64,000 nucleotides of DNA from Nemopilema nomurai (Eukaryota > Cnidaria > Scyphozoa > Rhizostomeae > Rhizostomatidae). The notes below the pieces were generated by a model that was not told where the DNA came from, searched no databases, and was given only the letters and a program-made list of their open reading frames with translations. How positions within the stretch are numbered: the first letter of the stretch is position 1; the number at the start of each line of letters is the position of its first letter. Where the stretch lies: the NCBI GenBank assembly GCA_003864495.1, contig ML133388.1:186738-250737 (forward strand), read 5' to 3'. Both the position numbers and the translations under genes were made by a program. Below are positions 25,416 to 57,209 of the stretch, in pieces.

Positions 25416-25594
25416 GAAATTTGTTTCAAATAAAAATTATGAGCGCCAATAAAAGTTCGAGTTGCTGTACTATCGCCTTTGGGCTGGAGGGTTATTCATG
25501 TTTAGGATGTTATCGGTAGCTCCCTTCAACACTATGGACTTTCTTTCTTCTTAAAAAAAACAGATTTTACTTAAAATTCCCTCAACTAACTAAA

Positions 25595-25657
25595 GAGACT
25601 TCAAAATGGCTTGGTCTATCGCCTACGGGAGGAAGGACCAATCGGTTTTGAAGTCTC
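25595..25657. ncRNA. microRNA-precursor-like hairpin
   Basis: A 63-nt inverted repeat. The arms begin GAGACTTCAAAA and end TTTTGAAGTCTC, a perfect 12-bp stem. Pairing continues inward to 21 of 23 positions including two wobbles, with a terminal loop of about 17 nt. Arm length, single-base mismatches and loop size match a pre-miRNA, but a MITE remnant or cruciform would look similar. Either strand could be transcribed. Confidence 0.35.
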
Positions 25658-26967
25658 GTCAATTGTTTACATTATGTTGTTTTGTAAATGCTTCCAAATA
25701 TTGACTTATGGGTGACAATATCTGATTTCTTTGACATAGCTGAACAAATAATGGAGAGCATCACAGACAAATTCATTTTGTTTATTTAATTATTTCACTT
25801 TTAGCTTTGATTTTCCTTTTTGATTATTCTTTATGATGTTTTATTATAGTTTTCTTACCGGACCCCAGACTTTCCAAAGAAGAATATTCATTGTTTTGTT
25901 ATAAGGTGGACAATTGTTGTCATAAAAGATTTCTTGGGTTTTATCTCAGTTAATTTAGTTTTGGGGCCAACTATGAATTAAATGGGGAATCTATTTTCAA
26001 AATTCTGTATAATGATCTTGAATGAAACCATTGCTGAGTGAACGACATGACTTTTTCTGCATCTCTAATAACAACATACTCTGTGCTTCCACTGAGGACT
26101 TGGTAAATAAAGTTCTATCCTGATAACTAGATCGGTTTTATTCGAAAGCATCTTCCAGTGATGGGATTATAAAATACAAAAGTCATCAGGCAGATGAATA
26201 TAGAGATCATGCTGCTTTCGTGGCAAATTCATGAAAATTGTCGCAAAAATAAAACAAAAGTTATAAAAATTGCTGTAAACTTATAATCGTACCTAGCATT
26301 TGGTTTGGGTAGAGGGGCCTCTCGACGAGGTGTCATTATAGATGAAGAATAATTACTTCAATTTTCATTTAAACACGAGGAATCATTTGAGAGGTGGCAA
26401 AGGTACACACATTATGTGTCAACAATGCATCCAAAATTTCAAGGAAACAAAGGATTCTTTTGCAGTCTGGCCTTTACCTTAAACGTTTTTGTATCATTGA
26501 AGCTAAAAAACACACTTTATGTTCAATACTTCGATTGTAAGCCCCTGTAAATTCTACGTACAGCAATTGAAGGGAAAAGATGTCTGAAGCACACACCATT
26601 TTAGAAATTAGCAGATACCAACCTATCTTTGGGTGTCTCTTTCATGACATGCTATCTTTCAATATTACCACCCTGTTAACAGCAATTTTCCAAAAAGGTT
26701 TGAGAATTTTGGATGCTTTAGAAATATACAAATGTACTTTTATTGAATGTGGGGAGGGGTAAGTCAGGGAGCAAAAAAGTAACGAAAGGTATCCCCAAGT
26801 AAAATAGATATAAAAGTAAACCAATTCTTAAACTTTTAAGGGACTTCTAGCCTGTCCCCTCCGCTTGACGTTAATAAAAGTGGTGTTTTTGTCAACAAAG
26901 ATTTAAAGAGTGTTGCAAGCAACACGGACATTGTTGTTCGAACCTTCTCTTGTCCGTTGGGTTCGAA

Positions 26968-27010
26968 TGTGCATGCGCCAAGCAAAGGTCAAAATTATTA
27001 GAAATGGCGG
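26968..27010 (+). promoter_or_regulatory. Candidate OPA1 promoter motifs (NRF1- and YY1-like)
   Basis: TGTGCATGCGCC (26968-26979) is one base off the NRF1 consensus. AAATGGCGG at 27002-27010 resembles a YY1 initiator element. Both types are common at promoters of nuclear genes for mitochondrial proteins, which fits the gene that follows. Motif match only. Confidence 0.4.
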
Positions 27011-27326
27011 ACAAGAACAGCCGTCTTAAGAGGTGTGGTATCCAGAAAAGTACAGTTGCAATTCAGTTTATGCATTTAAAAGCAGATTGTTTCTAAGAAA
27101 TAGTCAAGGTGTTCTACTTGAGCTCACAGGACAATTTCTAAATCACAGCTTTAGCTGTACATGTAAAGACTGGCAGGTGTTTTGCAGAGCTAGCTAGGCC
27201 ATATGTAGCCTTGATAATAAAAAAGGTAGCTGTCGCAAGGTGTTTGCGAGACTGTATGGCTTGAATTGAAATCATAGTTACGTCTGACATCAAGGTTTAT
27301 AACAGCTATTGGCTGCAACATCGGAA

Positions 27327-47739
<20,413 letters not shown>

Positions 47740-49180
47740 CCTCTAGGCCCATTAGTATTTTCAATGCATTCAGGTATTTTGTGATGAAATCGAAAACACA
47801 CTTTCTTCGTGCAGAAAGGATACCCGAAAGGAGAATCATTTTACGTGTTGCGTGGAGACAAACTGAATGGAATTCTAATGTTTCAAATAGTGAACCCGCC
47901 TGAATCTTGGTATCAAGAAAAGTCTTGCCTTGTCATATTGACCAATTGTTGTGAATGAGTCTTGAGTTGCGAATGAATTCAGTTAGCAAGGTATCCTTTT
48001 ATTTAAACTCAAAGTTGTTTGAAAATTACCGAGATCAATGTTGAGCTCAGAGCGAGAGAACCCACTCTGAATCTGAAGACAGTAGGTGTACAAGATTTGT
48101 TTGACAATCAAGCTGTTTCTATTGCGTGCGAGAGCCGTGCTGTACAGCATGTTGTAGTTTGACACCTTTTAGCCAAGTAGCAAACAAAGCCATTTACGAA
48201 TGCGTGGTTAATGGAAAATATTGGTAGAAAGAACCTGCCCAAATGCGTTTTGAATTTAGTGCTAGTCAATCTGCTTTGAGATTAATGATACCAGGCTACT
48301 CACTTCAATAGAAAACTTCCCATGAAGAACTCAAAATGCGAAGAATGTTGTAGGAATTTTAAAGCACCCAAATGTATTTTACCTTAAATGCAACAAGTAT
48401 GAGACCAATTCATTCACTGTATTGTATTTAGAATTATTTTTGTCAGAGAGTATCTTAGTTCAATGTTTTGTGAATGTTCCCATAATGTCAATTGGAGTTC
48501 TTATTTTTCTCTGTTGCGACCGATTTTTGTTTGTTTTGCATCGCACTTCTAGCATACATTTGCGGGTTGCCACAAAGAAATCACAAACTTGGATTTTTAC
48601 ACGATTGACCTTGATAGACTGACCGACATTTACGTCGACTCTGTCAAATATCTAATAGATATTTATTTGTCAATATCAGCGTTTTCTAACAAAGATGGTC
48701 CCTAGCGAAAAGTAATTGCCGAAATATCCAATCAATTCTTTTAGCCTAGATATTTCAATCTATCGCCTCTTGTCAAGAAAGTTCAAGATAACTTTTCTAG
48801 TGAACCCAATTTTTTTCTAATCAAAGAATAAATAGTAAAACCCTTACACTATATTCTTGGGCCCCTTGTTTGTTTGTTTTTGTGCATTTTCGGCTCAGAA
48901 TTTCAGACAGCCTCGAATTATTTTGTGCGAACTAAAAAACTGCACTTTCCATGGTTGATGTGAAGGCGCATCTCCTGGGGTCTTCTAGGAGCCTTTTGAC
49001 TCGTGACGTAATGTACAGTTCCGTGAGCCGCCTGCATTTGTATGCGGATACTGACGTTTGCGTGAACTTTTCAGTCAATTAACATCATTAAGAGCCTTCA
49101 CACGTTGATCATACCTCATACAAAAGAAATATTTTGATTTTCCAATCTCTAATCAAACATTGCGCTCAATCGATTCAGCG
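47740..49180. other. 3' flank of OPA1, intergenic
   Basis: Only short ORFs. No GDS/SGNH-type motif was found on the plus strand, which matters for the model of the next gene. Confidence 0.5.
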
Positions 49181-49188
49181 CTCAATTA

Positions 49189-49202
49189 GTTTCCATAGCG
49201 AC
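49189..49202. promoter_or_regulatory. X-box-like RFX motif
   Basis: GTTTCCATAGCGAC fits the imperfect palindrome bound by RFX factors. About 85 bp downstream is AAGATGGCAGC (49286-49296), a YY1-like start-site element, followed by a good donor (TTAC|GTGAGT) at 49359/49360. Together they suggest a promoter and a 5' untranslated exon for the CAS1-type gene. Inference from motifs. Confidence 0.35.
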
Positions 49203-50285
49203 AGGTTACCAATCCCATCGGAATGCAGGGACCTTGTTCCCAGCTATCGCCTAGCGTGTGGCTGCCTTTTTGCCACGTTCAAGTAAAGATGGCAGCAGTC
49301 ACCCGCTCGCCAAAATTATAAGAGGAAACATCGAAACGAGCCATTGCTTTGGTTTTTACGTGAGTCCATGTTTTCATTTTGACATTCTATCGCTGTAGCA
49401 CGTTTCTTGTATCTTGAAATGCAAGTTTTATGATCCTCGACTTAAAGACCCTTCGATATTGATCTTCATTGTATTTTCAACGTACGTATAATGATACTGC
49501 CTATAGGTGTAAAAAATATTAATGATAAATATTCTAATATCAGAAATATTAGAATGCATTCAAGAACTTAGTATTTCTAAAGGCTGCTCCGCATGGGGCC
49601 AACTTTTTCGACTCTTCTGTTTCTATGCTTGTCGTTGTTGATTGATCTTTTAACCCAAGCGATTCATTACAACCAGTTTCCTAGCTCACACAAGAATCGC
49701 ACGAAGTCTAACCAGTGGACATTTTTATTGGTTGTCTGATGCAAAGACTACATAACATCTTATATTAGTTGTCGCAGAAGGAACGTTGAATGTAACTGAG
49801 CTGAGGAATACAATATTTCGGCTGGTGCTCTAAGGAATGTTAAATGTTGTGCTTGTGATTTAAAAACGAACTGTTACAGCCAGAATGGAAGTAGGCCAAC
49901 TAGAAAATGGTGGCATTGACACATAAAATAAACCCAAAGTGTTTTGTCACTTGTTGAATTAACATGTTGAACACAATAACCATAACCTAAAACTAATTCT
50001 GCAAAATGCAACGTTTCCTCCAGCAATAGGAGTAATCATAACCCGCAAAGCTTGACCTCTGCTAGGTAAAGGCAACTTCAACTTTTGATTTCTGTGGAAC
50101 ATTGAAATGTTCACATCCACTCTCAGTAGCGTAGATTATGTTGATGACTTGTTTGCTGTTACGATTAATTTACCAGACAAACGCACTCAAGGTAATCGCG
50201 ATACGTTATTATGATCATAGACTAGGGTTCTCAAGTTGAACACTAGCTTCCCTAATCAGACTGTTTCCCATTATTTTATTTTCAG

Positions 50286-53157
50286 ACCAACAGGGGCATG
50301 TCGCAATTCGGCACGACAAACACGTCCACTGTAATCCTGTCATCATTTCTCGATGCCTTTAAGTCTTCGCAAGGCATCCTCCCCCCTCATGGCCACCCAA
50401 CATGCCACCAAAAGGCGTTCTTTCTCTGCTGGTGCTCAGCTGTTTTCGTCTGGCTTGTTAGAACCCTCACGAGACATTTGGTTCCTGGTAGATTTCACTT
50501 TCTCAATGCTGGTAGGTTCAATGCAGCTTTAACGTCATTGCCATGGTTATTTTTATAACTAGAATTCTTCTACATTTTGTTCCATATTAATATTTCTGAA
50601 ACATCGACAATGCTTCGTTTTCAAATTTTTGCTTGGAGCGTGAGAAGATGGAAAAATTGATTTTGCAAGCTACACTAATTTTCTTGACGATAGCAAATAT
50701 GAAGTATTCAATTGACTATTGAACGAGAAGTTATTTAACGTAAAGCTAATTGTTAAAAATTAAACCACTTTATCTGTTTATCTATTTTGACCAAGGAATA
50801 AACTGCATAATTAAAAATAGCGGTAAGGATTATGACAGGAGATGCGCTGGTGGTGTATGGAGCAGTCTTAATCTGCCTGCCTGGTTATGGCAGACACAAA
50901 GCCGTCGCCTTCATTGCATATAACTTTAGGATACTATCCTTTGTGCTTTCAAAGGTTCTCCTATTTTAATCAATAACAAAAATTGCTTTGAGTGGTTACA
51001 GTTTTATAGAGTCGTCCTATTTTACTAGCGGGAGATTGGTCTTTACAGGTTCTTCATGCTTATTACCGCGTGAGTCATCTCCTAGCAGAATCTTCAATCT
51101 TAGCCACTAATGAATCAAATTTTCATACATGTTCATGGTAGACTCTAAAATTTGAAAAAGACCTCGTAAATGAGCCAAAGATTGTGAAGTTTTACATCAC
51201 AGAGTAATTTCAAGACTTAAATTATCATTATACGGTTTAACCTCTTTGGCCTTCCCTACCATCCCTTTCCCTGGACCCAGAATGAAGATCATCAATCCTA
51301 CCCATTACAAATGGCGTTTTACTCCGTAGGGGTCCCATCGTCACCGACCTCAATGCCTACTCGAGCTCTGCTAGAGACTGTCGAAGAAGGAGGCACAACA
51401 GCCAATGCCGCTGTGAGGCCTGCCAGTGTGCAGAGGAGCAATGTCGTCAGCTTCGACTCGTTCTTGCACGCCGTCATCCTCCTAGGCCTAGTCATGTACT
51501 ACTTCTACATCTGTGATTACGTACACCTCCTGCCCAAGGCAAACAGAACGTATTCGAGAGACTTGTTCATCTTATTTGTAATAATGCTGTTCACTGTTGC
51601 CGGGGGGCTGACGTGCCGAGAATGCAACGGGAAACTGCTGAACAGAGACCAAACCGAGGAGTGGAAGGGCTGGATGCAAGTCATGTTCGTTTGGTACCAC
51701 TATTTCAAGGCGGCGGAAATATACAACGCCATTCGTCTGTTCATTGCAGCCTATGTCTGGATGACTGGCTATGGTAAGGCAACTTTGTTTTGTCCGCTTT
51801 TTGCAGTCAGTGTACCTTTCAGGGTTGTGGCCTGAAAATCAAATGTTGTCTCTGTGGGAATGAAATGATCTTGGCATTGGTTTCGAGATTGTACAAGAAG
51901 GTTTCTTTAAGGCCTCCACAACAAATCTCATTGAAATGAGGGCCAAAATGCTTTTAGTAAATTGAACTAGTCTTCAGCAATTTTTTTAGTCTTCAGTCTT
52001 CAGAAAGTCTTCAAGATTGCTAAAAGAGGAAAAAGAAAGATTTCACCCTTAAATTTTTTCAGACGTATATTTAATTTTTTATGCAATGTCATTTTTATCT
52101 TTTTGGCGAAAAATCATTCCATTTGTATGCAGTTTTGAAATAGCGTTAATATCCTTTCAAGGATGAATTGTTCTCCATTGCAGGCAATTTCTCGTTCTTC
52201 TGGGTTCGCAGAGACTATTCGCTGCATCGGCTGCTGAAGATGTTGTTCAGACTAAACTTCCTGGTAGTCATCGTAACAATCGTAACCAACAACCAGTACA
52301 TGCTTTACTACATCTGCGCCATGCACACGTTCTGGTTTCTTTCGGTTTACGCCATGATGAGACCCTACGAGCACCTGAACGAAAACCGTAAAGTGATGCT
52401 ACTGAAATTGTCCATTTACGCCGTGATGGTTTTTGTTATTTACGACCTTGGTGCTACTGATATCGTATTTTCGCCATTCAAATTCATTCTTGGCTACAAC
52501 GGTACGTTGCACGAGTGGAAGTTTCGCAGCGGACTGGACCATTACGCGACTCTTTTCGGCATGATTTGCGCGTACAATCACCCGAACGTCGAACGCCTTT
52601 TGGCGTATCTTGAAGTCGACGCGTTTAATGCAAAACAGAGGTTGGTCAAGAACGCAATAAAGACCGGTATAGGAGCAACAATATTGGTACTTATGATTTT
52701 CTGGTACAAATATGTTTACGCTCTTGATAAATATGACTACAATAAACTCCATCCATACACTTCAATTTTACCCATACTGGCTTACATCTTCTTCCGCAAT
52801 GTTTTCCCGAAGCTGCGAACTCGGTATGCCTTTCTGTTTTCTTGGCTTGGCAGGATCACTCTAGAGACTTATATAGCTCAGCTGCATGTTTACATGCAGG
52901 GAAATGCCAAACAGCTGATTGTGTACATTCCGGACTACCCCTTACTGAACTTCCTTGTGGCAACAGTCATATACCTGGTTTTGTCGTACTTTCTTTTTGA
53001 TGTGACTGGCACTTTCAGTGCGTATCTTCTTCCAAGTAACATGCTTCTTCTGATCAAGAAAGTTGGGCTTGTCGCCGTTTGGATAGCTGCTGGGTATATT
53101 TTCGTTTTTACTACGTCACCAAAGCAGTTTGTAGAAGTTTTCAGGATTGTCAGTTAA
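50286..53157 (+). CDS. CASD1/CAS1-type polytopic O-acyltransferase
   Basis: Firm exons are 51281-51773 and 52184-53157, joined in phase 1 (478 residues from the ATG at 51311). They match the multi-membrane-span CAS1 region of CASD1, the Golgi sialic-acid O-acetyltransferase. Conserved blocks include YFYICD, DQTEEWKGWMQ, TGYGNFSFFW, FRLNFLVV, LDHYATLFGM, LHPYTSILPILAYI, RNVFPKLRTRYA and GRITLETYIAQLH. About ten hydrophobic segments are visible. An exon at 50286-50511 probably belongs: it has a TM-like stretch (FFLCWCSAVFVWLV) after a segment resembling the end of the CASD1 luminal domain. Its phase 1 end fits only if the next exon starts at 51288. The N-terminal SGNH catalytic domain (GDS, DxxH) was not found, so this may be a membrane-only protein like plant RWA, or the exons are cryptic. 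A polyadenylation signal AATAAA lies at 53675. Confidence 0.85.
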
Positions 53158-54521
53158 AGAAAAAACGAAGACTTTACCCTATCACTTTCAAGAAGCATAG
53201 TTACTGTTGAACAAGCGTACTTGGCTAGAGGCGTGGATGTGGGATAAAGGAGGTGTCACAGAGGATCCTTCAAAAGCTTTGTCTAGAACCACCACAAGCC
53301 ACCTATCTCGACACCTTTGTCTTCAAGTGTCATCTGCTTTAGCTCAGCAAACACTCTCTCAGACCAAATGTGATGAAAATGTTTGAAATACAACTTCGTT
53401 GATAGAGCAGAACAGAAAAGTAACTCAATTTTGTTGGTTTTGCTATCATCTGGGAAAAAGTTATAATGGTAAAAATAGCTTTCCTTGGAAAGTGTTCAGA
53501 CCTTCAGATTTGCAATCAATGAAAATTCTTCTGTTGTTCCAGAAAGCTAGATTCACTGTAATTTAAGCTAGATTGTAAAATGCTTGCAAAAGATATCTTA
53601 ACATATCTTAATGCAATATCTATATGTAAAGTGCAATATTTTTTATTTGTTTTCGTACAAAAATGTTGTGCTAAAATAAACTTAAAATTAATGTGTCGCA
53701 TAGTGATATAATACACAGGCTAGAAACGAAAAATTTGCTTTGAATTTAATGCGTTTTTTGTAATTTAGCTTTCAAATATCTTTGCTATTTAGATTTTTTG
53801 TTAAAAAAGTGTTTGAAGATGCTTCATTTTAAACAAAAATCGTGAGATGCTTCTATAGGTATAGAAACATTTTACTATTTTTTCGCTATACATATTTGAT
53901 TTGTTCTGTATGTCATTGACAGTCAAAACTTTGAGTGGTGATATTTTCTCTGTACAAACGCTAGGCCTATCGTAAAGTTCATATGTTAGGCCAACTACGT
54001 CATCTGCATTGAAAGCAAAACCAGGCGGCCTTCAACCTACTTCATTTTGATGAGCCATAAATAATTATACTGGCCTAGTATTCTTACAGATCTGACCTAA
54101 CTCCAAGCAAGCAAGCAAGCATCTAAAGATTAATTTCTTACCAATTTATCTTAGTTTTCATTTAGAGTTGAGATTATAGATAGGTTAGTATAAAATTTAA
54201 CATAAATATGATACAGATATTTGGACAATGATTTCGTCGATAGAGCAAAGACATAATCGCCTCCATCTCTTTGGTTTCTCCACCTTTTAGAACAAAGTGA
54301 AAGGCGCTTCGCCAAGAAAACCCAGCAGGCCTAGAAACGAAATTGCTTTTGAAATATTAAAATGTATTATTGAATTAATGGTATCTCGAATTCAAAGAGG
54401 TCTTCAAGAATTGGTTCAAGATGGAGCAACGTAGTTTGCGATAGACTTTCATGTGCTCGCGAAATGCCAAAGCAAATGCTGAATGCACAACTTAATTAGC
54501 ATAGCTACTTTATTATACTAG
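53158..54521. other. 3' flank of CAS1-type gene; no gene seen
   Basis: Includes the probable 3' UTR with AATAAA at 53675-53680. The rest is AT-rich without coding signal. Confidence 0.5.
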
Positions 54522-54977
54522 ATGCAAGATGACAAAAGTGGAACAGGATTCGAATTCAGAGTCAGCAATCATGTGTTAAATGCGATTTGTCAACTAGCGC
54601 GCTGCCTGGCCGCGCTTTCAAATCGAGGCCCAAGACAATGCTACACTAAAGACACAAAATCAACTTGGAAGTCAGGCAGCCCTTTTGTAATGCTTGTGGT
54701 AGCTGTCATGAAAAGTAAAACGTATCTTTTAAGTTTAGAAACAACTTCTGAAAGCCCAATAATGTTTATTGCAGCAAACTACTTAATATTTCCTCCGTGT
54801 GAAGTCTTTGAAAGCGCTATAAACCAACTACCAGCAATAGCACAACCAAGCGAAATTAAGAACAAAGCAGACATTCTTGTACGCATGATGTGGGGCAGGT
54901 CTGAGCACGCTCAGCTAGAAGTTGACAGCATTTTTGCGTCACCAGCCCAGAACAAGAGACTCTGGCAAAGTAATTGA
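54522..54977 (+). CDS. Hypothetical ORF, 151 residues
   Basis: An ATG-initiated ORF of 151 codons ending in TGA, longer than the background here. No recognised family. A mid-protein hydrophobic stretch (SPFVMLVVAVM) is the only obvious feature. It has no visible promoter, splice context or repeated codon pattern to support it. It may be a chance ORF or a decayed transposon fragment. Confidence 0.2.
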   Translation: MQDDKSGTGFEFRVSNHVLNAICQLARCLAALSNRGPRQCYTKDTKSTWKSGSPFVMLVVAVMKSKTYLLSLETTSESPIMFIAANYLIFPPCEVFESAINQLPAIAQPSEIKNKADILVRMMWGRSEHAQLEVDSIFASPAQNKRLWQSN

Positions 54978-56114
54978 ATAACAAGTGCATCGCTCCCTGC
55001 ATAAATTTATTATATGCACTTATTTTACTCGTTGGTAAAGCGTTGATGTGAATGTTTCGCAAGTCTTACAGACACACAACTGCTTAGGGCTTGGCTTCGA
55101 AAGATTTCATTTCATCAAGAAACATCAACTTTATTCAAATTGGTTGCTTAAGGATACCAAAATGTTGTAAAACTGAAATAATCTCATAATAATTCATCTT
55201 TATTGGCTTGAAAAGCAAGTCAAATTGATTATCTTGGATCAAGCAAGGAGAAAACTAAGTGAAATATTCGATTAATTTTTAATTGCGACTGCTGCCTCTA
55301 TAGAGCACTAACGTTAACTAGACGTAGAAATTGCAATCATTTTGGTCAGGTTGACAAAATTTTAACTCCACGAACGAAATCGTGCATCTAATAATGAAAG
55401 ATTTCGAAGGTTTATGGCTGACTTTTAAGCTGAACAAATGCATGAATTATTAGACGTTTTTCTTTTGTGTCTCAAGCAAGGAATCATGATTTCCCGATCG
55501 AAGCCAAGTAACTGCTTGGCAACGTTAAAAGAAAATATGGAAAACTTTACCCAAAATTTTTCAATTTGCGCCCTGGGTCCCACCATTAAACAGAATTTGC
55601 ATTGGTAGTCCTGGTTCTTTTAACGTCGCACGAACACCATACGAGCTATGCTTTCTAAAAATGCCAAATTTGATCAATAGCATTCTTGTCCGAGTTCAAA
55701 TCAGATCATTGGTTTAGAAGGAGTGTAATTCTGACCAAGAAGACTGACTGATTCAGTTGTGTTGTGTGTGGTTGGTTATGTCATATAGTTCGGAGATCAT
55801 TGTACCAAGTCATCTGCTAACGATAACAACAATGATGGAATAGTTGAGATCAAAGGCATGGTTACGTCGGTACCCTTTGCACCGTCAGCATTTGCCAAAG
55901 ACTATTTTTCTTGATGTTTTTCTGCCATGATGTTTTTCTTTTCAGCAAATGTCTCCACAGTAAGTTTTGGCCTAGAACCTTCTTTTTTACGAGAGAATTC
56001 TCACACAAAAAATTCTATTCGGCCTGGGTGTTGAGAAATACTATGCTGATGAATGCCTTTTGACCACAGTTTTGGTTAAAAATCTTAATTCTGGCGACCG
56101 AAAAACGATGACAG
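54978..56114. other. Intergenic, no gene recognised
   Basis: Upstream flank of the TMEM177 homologue. No motif or ORF supported. A 5' untranslated exon could be present. Confidence 0.45.
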
Positions 56115-56264
56115 TTGTACAAGCAATTCTTTGAGACTCTTTTTCATTTTCCATGTGTTGCTATAATCAGTACGAGGCTGGGAGGAACGGCCTACCACCC
56201 ATCTCGTTCTCTATTCCCTATTTTGATATTAGAAGAGATTGCAGGCATTAATTTGACATTTGCG

Positions 56265-57209
56265 ATGGATGCAGAAGGTCCATTAAAGGCTCTACCTAGA
56301 GCACAATCACAAGGTCGTGGGACTTTCAGGCGAGCAAAAATCATATCGGCTGTTGGAGCAACAGCCATCTTGGCCTTTCATGCCGTGCCTCATTTTTTCC
56401 CGCAGCTGAACAGAAATGCATTTGAACTGAAGGGAAAAGAGGTGCCGCAGATATTTAAAGATATATACTCAGTGACGTGTAAAAAGATGGGCATCAAGGA
56501 ACACTCGGATCAGGACTTGTTTATCAATAATGGATTTTTAACTATCAGTGCTGGAGCCTTTTTGCTACCGAACAAAGCAGTTGTTGGACTTCCAAAGTCC
56601 TTCTTATTAACGGACGTGGAATCATTGCGAAAAAACAAAATACAATTTGATAATATTGAAATCGACTGGGACTCAAAATGTGGAAAGGCTTTAGAAAAAT
56701 CGTTGGTTGTGCAAAACGACCATGTTGCATTTGCCATGGCGCACGAATTGGCACACATAAAGAACTTTGATTTTATGTATCGTGCTCTTTTGCCATCAGC
56801 TTGGCTATTTGGTACACTTAGAACAATCATATGGATATTGCCAAGGGCCCAGCATGCACAAACTAAAGGATTTAGGGCGCTTCTGAGTGTTCTTCTTGCT
56901 GGTGCCAGTTTAGCTGCCTACAATGAATGTAGCAAGACCTTGAAACAGAATCTTGAATTGAGGGCAGATAAGCAAGCTGCAGAGTGTGGTCTGAGCTACT
57001 GCAATGGAGGAATAAGCTATCTGAAGGCTCATATGCGGGTAAATAGGGTAATAAGACATGTGACTGGGGTAGCAGGGTTGCAGAGGTACACTGAAAAGGG
57101 TGATGATCTTTACAGCACCACTCATCCATTACTTTCAAAACGTGTTCAGTGCCTCAAAGATATCAAAACAAAGCTTTATAGTGGCCAAAGTCATTCTTTA
57201 GATTTTTAG
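56265..57209 (+). CDS. TMEM177: TMEM177 homologue with intact M48 protease motif
   Basis: An intronless ORF of 314 residues from the ATG at 56265 (human TMEM177 is 311). The frame is open further up to 56115, but the homology begins after 56265 and a pyrimidine-poor acceptor lies just before it. TMEM177 is an inner-mitochondrial-membrane protein that works with COX20 in COX2 assembly. Similarity to TMEM177: GVP/GIK helix, ISAGAFLLPNKAVVGLPKSF, IDWDSKCGKALEKSL, then VAFAMAHELAHIKNFD. Here the motif HELAH (H160, E161, H164) is complete, and LELRADKQAAE follows with E231 and D235, the third zinc ligand motif of M48 proteases such as HtpX. Vertebrate TMEM177 has lost both as I recall. Hydrophobic segments lie near 25-45, 170-190 and 205-222. 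AATAAA at 57310-57315 is a likely poly(A) signal. Confidence 0.85.
   Translation: MDAEGPLKALPRAQSQGRGTFRRAKIISAVGATAILAFHAVPHFFPQLNRNAFELKGKEVPQIFKDIYSVTCKKMGIKEHSDQDLFINNGFLTISAGAFLLPNKAVVGLPKSFLLTDVESLRKNKIQFDNIEIDWDSKCGKALEKSLVVQNDHVAFAMAHELAHIKNFDFMYRALLPSAWLFGTLRTIIWILPRAQHAQTKGFRALLSVLLAGASLAAYNECSKTLKQNLELRADKQAAECGLSYCNGGISYLKAHMRVNRVIRHVTGVAGLQRYTEKGDDLYSTTHPLLSKRVQCLKDIKTKLYSGQSHSLDF

Larger units (their letters stand above)
24832..26960. other. Intergenic with two hairpins
   Basis: No coding signal on either strand. AATAAA-like A/T-rich runs follow the upstream gene. The two inverted repeats are listed separately. Confidence 0.5.

Noticed and set aside
50107..50191. Possible upstream coding exon of the CAS1-type gene ending at GTAATC
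   Set aside because: Its ATG frame gives phase 1, which reaches a stop in the next exon; the alternative frame is too short to judge.
56510..57138. Minus-strand ORFs over the TMEM177 homologue
   Set aside because: Antisense shadows of the coding frame.
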